NCBI RefSeq assembly: GCF_900176885.1
Contig: NZ_LT839648.1
Coordinates: forward strand, 1,627,758-1,691,757
Length of the DNA stretch: 64,000 bases
Reading direction: 5' to 3'
Origin: Oceanobacillus senegalensis
Lineage (GTDB): Bacteria; Bacillota; Bacilli; Bacillales; Amphibacillaceae
The translations under genes and the position numbers were made by a program. Below the pieces are notes generated by a model that made no database searches, had not been told where the DNA came from, and saw only the letters and a program-made list of their open reading frames with translations. Shown one piece after another: positions 61,530-64,000 of this stretch. Numbering within the stretch: the first letter of the stretch is position 1; the number at the start of each line of letters is the position of its first letter.

Positions 61530-62711
61530 TCACCTAGTACGATAATTGGTTGTCGTTATGATTTCGCCGTTAACCATGGTCATGGTGAGCATCGGATAAC
61601 CATCCTCCATTTGTTCAATAATAAGAATATCTGCCTTCTTGCCTGGTTTAATTGAACCGAGCTCGTGATCAAGCCGGACTGCTCTTGCTGGATTTAATGT
61701 GACCATCATAAACATTTGATGAAGGTCATTGCCATATTTTTCGTTCAGCGTAAAGATAGCATGTAATAATGCGGCCGGGTAGTAATCACTGCAAAGTATA
61801 TCGGCACACTGACAATGAATAGCTTCTGCTGCGGATAAATTTCCGGAATGCGAACCTCCAAGCATCACATTTGGAGCTCCGACTATTGTCTGTAAACCTT
61901 CTTCTTTTGCTTTTTTTGCCACTTCTAATGTAATCGGAAATTCACTTATAGTTGTCCCAAATGATTTTACTAATTCTAGTTTTTTTATATTGTCATCGTC
62001 ATGAGAGGCAACGGCAATACCTTTTCCGATTGCAATATTTGCCACTTCTTTTATTTTTTCAATAGTTAGCGATTCCCTGCTTTTTCGTTCGGCAATAACG
62101 ACATTAACCTCGTCATCCGTTAAATCCCGATAACCCTGAAGTGTATCACGAAATACTTCAAGATCACGGTATTGGCCCTGTCCTGGTGTATGATCCATAA
62201 ATGATAAAAAATGGACCTTATCTTTTTCGATATTATCAATTAGATTTTCTACCTCATCAATGTTGTCAAGTTCAAACCTGGCATGCAACCGATGCCGAAT
62301 CAAATGCAATCTATGATGGGTCGCATCAATAGCATCAACCAATTTCTGCACATTTTTCGGAAATCGTATCGGTTTATGTGTTAAGACATCCTCCCGGTAA
62401 AAAGAAAGTGAATGGAAAATGGTAGTTATACCGTGGCTAATTAATATTTTCTCCGCTTCCCTTAAACTGATATCAAAGTCCATCATGCTGGTTGGCCTTG
62501 GGGAAACAATCGACTCGATATAATCTGAATGAATATCGATAAATCCCGGTGAAATATACCCACCACCCGCATCAATCAATTGAACACTTTCATCATCAAT
62601 AACCATATTTTTTGGGATAATATCCTTAATCACTTCCCCCTCTACCACGACTGCATAGCCATCTAAAATTTTTTCTTCCGTTACAATTTTTCCATTATGA
62701 ATGATATACAA
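61530..62711 (-). CDS. phnM: PhnM, ribose 1-methylphosphonate 5-triphosphate diphosphatase
   Basis: A 393-residue amidohydrolase-fold enzyme that removes pyrophosphate from the alkylphosphonate ribose triphosphate. Metal ligands: PGFIDIHSDYIE (about residues 55-66), FMDHTPGQGQYRD (about 171-183), VASHDDDN (about 235) and ILCSDYYPAALL (about 308-319). The start is TTG at 62711 with GGAGG 9 nt upstream; no ATG is close. 13 nt after phnK. Confidence 0.93.
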   Translation of the reverse strand: MYIIHNGKIVTEEKILDGYAVVVEGEVIKDIIPKNMVIDDESVQLIDAGGGYISPGFIDIHSDYIESIVSPRPTSMMDFDISLREAEKILISHGITTIFHSLSFYREDVLTHKPIRFPKNVQKLVDAIDATHHRLHLIRHRLHARFELDNIDEVENLIDNIEKDKVHFLSFMDHTPGQGQYRDLEVFRDTLQGYRDLTDDEVNVVIAERKSRESLTIEKIKEVANIAIGKGIAVASHDDDNIKKLELVKSFGTTISEFPITLEVAKKAKEEGLQTIVGAPNVMLGGSHSGNLSAAEAIHCQCADILCSDYYPAALLHAIFTLNEKYGNDLHQMFMMVTLNPARAVRLDHELGSIKPGKKADILIIEQMEDGYPMLTMTMVNGEIITTTNYRTR

Positions 62712-62724
62712 CGAAACGAGCCTC

Positions 62725-63570
62725 CTATAACAATGAATAAACTAGTTGCTGGGTATAAGCATGGATTGGGTCTTCTAATATTTGATCCGTTAATCCTTCT
62801 TCAATCACCTCGCCATTTAACATCACCAATGTCCGATCGGCCAACATTCGGATTACCGCTAAATCATGAGATACCACAATCATGCTAATGTGGAGCTCTC
62901 TTTGAATTTTTTTAATCAAATCAATCACGGCTGCTTGTACAGAAAGGTCAAGTCCTGTCGTTACTTCATCCAAAAATAATACTGGCGGGTTATTGGATAA
63001 TGCCTTAGCAATTTGCACACGCTGCTGCATTCCCCCAGAAAAATTCTTTGGTTCTTCCTTCATGCGAAAAAGGGGAATATGTACCGTACCAAGCAGCCGC
63101 TTTCCGACAGTTTCCATCTCACCAACATTTCTGTTTCCAGCTGCTATTAATTTTTCCGCGATATTGCCAATCGACGAAAAGTTCATTTTCAGTCCATTTA
63201 CTGGATTTTGATATACCATTCCATATTTATGGTTACGAATATAACGCTTTTTCTGGGATGATAAAGTAAATAAATTCTGATTCCTTAACTCCATGTCATT
63301 GAAATACACTTCACCCGATGTTACCTCTGTGTCAAAATATAAACATTGCATCAACGTGGATTTTCCACTCCCACTCTCTCCAACAATTCCTAAAATTTCA
63401 CCAGGATATACTTCAAAAGAGACATTGCGACATGCATACACTGTCCCACAATGGGCGCAGTAGTTTTTGGTTAACATCCTGGTTTCGCTATCTTTACAGC
63501 TTTCACATCCTGAACCAAACTTTTTCTGAAGGTTTTGGACATATAGTAATGGCTGTTCATGCTTCAACAT
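62725..63570 (-). CDS. phnK: PhnK, ABC-type subunit of the C-P lyase complex, with Cys-rich insertion
   Basis: A 281-residue ABC-ATPase-like protein that docks on PhnJ. Walker A GESGSGKSTLMQCL (about residues 66-79), signature NFSGGMQQRVQIAKAL (about 167-182), Walker B PVLFLDEVTTGLD (about 187-199), VVSHDLAVIRMLAD. Between the first strand and Walker A it carries CESCKDSE ... YCAHCGTVYAC, five cysteines in 30 residues that could bind zinc; Escherichia coli PhnK has no such insertion. ATG at 63570 with AGAGGTGG upstream, overlapping phnJ by 14 nt. Confidence 0.92.
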   Translation of the reverse strand: MLKHEQPLLYVQNLQKKFGSGCESCKDSETRMLTKNYCAHCGTVYACRNVSFEVYPGEILGIVGESGSGKSTLMQCLYFDTEVTSGEVYFNDMELRNQNLFTLSSQKKRYIRNHKYGMVYQNPVNGLKMNFSSIGNIAEKLIAAGNRNVGEMETVGKRLLGTVHIPLFRMKEEPKNFSGGMQQRVQIAKALSNNPPVLFLDEVTTGLDLSVQAAVIDLIKKIQRELHISMIVVSHDLAVIRMLADRTLVMLNGEVIEEGLTDQILEDPIHAYTQQLVYSLL

Positions 63571-64000
63571 GCTCCACCTCTTTTCGTTCAACCGCATTTA
63601 AACGTTCGATACAGTAGCTTGTATCATTACACTGATAAAAGCTTTCACCTGTATGAGAGTCGATTAATTCATCGAGAAAAACATCTGTTGCTCCACATAA
63701 ATGACAATGCTTGCCAGAAAAGTCTTCTATTACGAATGGATAATCGTCAAAAGCAAGAGACTTTACGTCTGTATATGGTGGTACCGCGTAAATCTTTTTT
63801 TCTCTTCCGGCTCCCAATAGAATTAATGCATCGGATTGGTGCATTTTATGGTTGTCAAACCTTGGAATGGGACTAGGTGCCATGACATAACGATCATTCA
63901 CATAAACAGGATGATCTGCGTCAGTAGCTGTTTTTCCGTATTTCATAATCTGTTCAAACAGCATCATCCAAGCACCACTATATTCATTTTCTGCATGGAG
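63557..64000 (-). CDS. phnJ: PhnJ, radical SAM C-P lyase, N-terminal part outside window
   Basis: C-terminal 147 residues of the radical SAM enzyme that breaks the C-P bond of alkylphosphonate ribose phosphate. The frame is open to the right edge, beginning with LHAENEYSGAW, so the ATG near 63967 is internal. Characteristic GAGREKKIYAVPPYTDV is followed by CHLC, C and C in the spacing C-x2-C-x21-C-x5-C, the cluster-binding and thiyl cysteines of PhnJ. The terminal helix continues into phnK by a 14-nt overlap. phnG, phnH and phnI are expected further right. Confidence 0.95.
   Translation of the reverse strand, partial: LHAENEYSGAWMMLFEQIMKYGKTATDADHPVYVNDRYVMAPSPIPRFDNHKMHQSDALILLGAGREKKIYAVPPYTDVKSLAFDDYPFVIEDFSGKHCHLCGATDVFLDELIDSHTGESFYQCNDTSYCIERLNAVERKEVEHVEA

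Overview
The window is low-GC DNA from a spore-forming, probably halotolerant member of the Bacillaceae (Oceanobacillus/Virgibacillus-like). Evidence: AT-rich intergenic DNA, strong AGGAGG-type ribosome binding sites, frequent GTG/TTG starts, a CwlJ spore-cortex hydrolase, class III fructose-1,6-bisphosphatase, a BirA-controlled bioY-yhfT-yhfS operon as in Bacillus, and c-di-AMP and glycine riboswitches. The genus is inference. Nearly all genes lie on the minus strand.

Layout. 1-6102: jetC (cut by the left edge), jetB and jetA of a type I Wadjet anti-plasmid SMC system; jetD should lie outside. 6595-9640: an NhaC-type antiporter and a glutamate/dicarboxylate symporter whose leader carries a c-di-AMP (ydaO-type) riboswitch and terminator. 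10055-14525: a degenerate ImmA/IrrE-like protein, then the operon bioY-yhfT-yhfS plus two hotdog dehydratase genes behind a BirA operator. 14634-18850: class III aminotransferase, YjiH membrane protein and GlcD-type FAD oxidase. 19107-25973: frameshifted cwlJ, an SRPBCC protein, aldehyde dehydrogenase, acyl-CoA dehydrogenase and two quinone-oxidoreductase-like proteins. 26136-32570: a DUF4097 protein, a 35-residue basic protein, a 1446-residue SF1 helicase-nuclease and a small unknown. 33113-35503: a repeat-rich acidic lipoprotein and a 14-TM-type MFS transporter under a tandem glycine riboswitch. 35657-38654: unknown small and membrane genes and an M29 aminopeptidase. 38944-53708: a gamma-carbonic-anhydrase-like gene and the complete-looking phenylacetate (paa) cluster. 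53998-55935: fbp. 56190-64000: C-P lyase (phnJKML), a PHP phosphoesterase and the phosphonate ABC transporter (phnDCEE), cut by the right edge in phnJ.

How the parts work together. The paa cluster encodes the route from phenylacetate to phenylacetyl-CoA (PaaK), ring epoxidation (PaaABCD), isomerisation and beta-oxidation-like steps (crotonases, PaaH, PaaJ), a proofreading thioesterase (PaaI) and a PaaX repressor. No paaE is visible; a seven-iron ferredoxin and a YumC-like ferredoxin reductase head the operon and probably supply the electrons. No paaZ fusion is visible; a stand-alone aldehyde dehydrogenase may stand in. The phn genes import phosphonates, cleave the C-P bond and process the cyclic ribose phosphate with a PHP enzyme in place of PhnP.

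Most noteworthy: the glycine riboswitch on a drug-exporter-like MFS gene, the c-di-AMP riboswitch on a glutamate symporter, the Wadjet operon, the single-gene helicase-nuclease, the biotin-controlled acyl-CoA module with a thiolase lacking its second catalytic cysteine, and the ferredoxin pair in the paa operon. I see no rRNA, tRNA, CRISPR array, intact insertion sequence or prophage.
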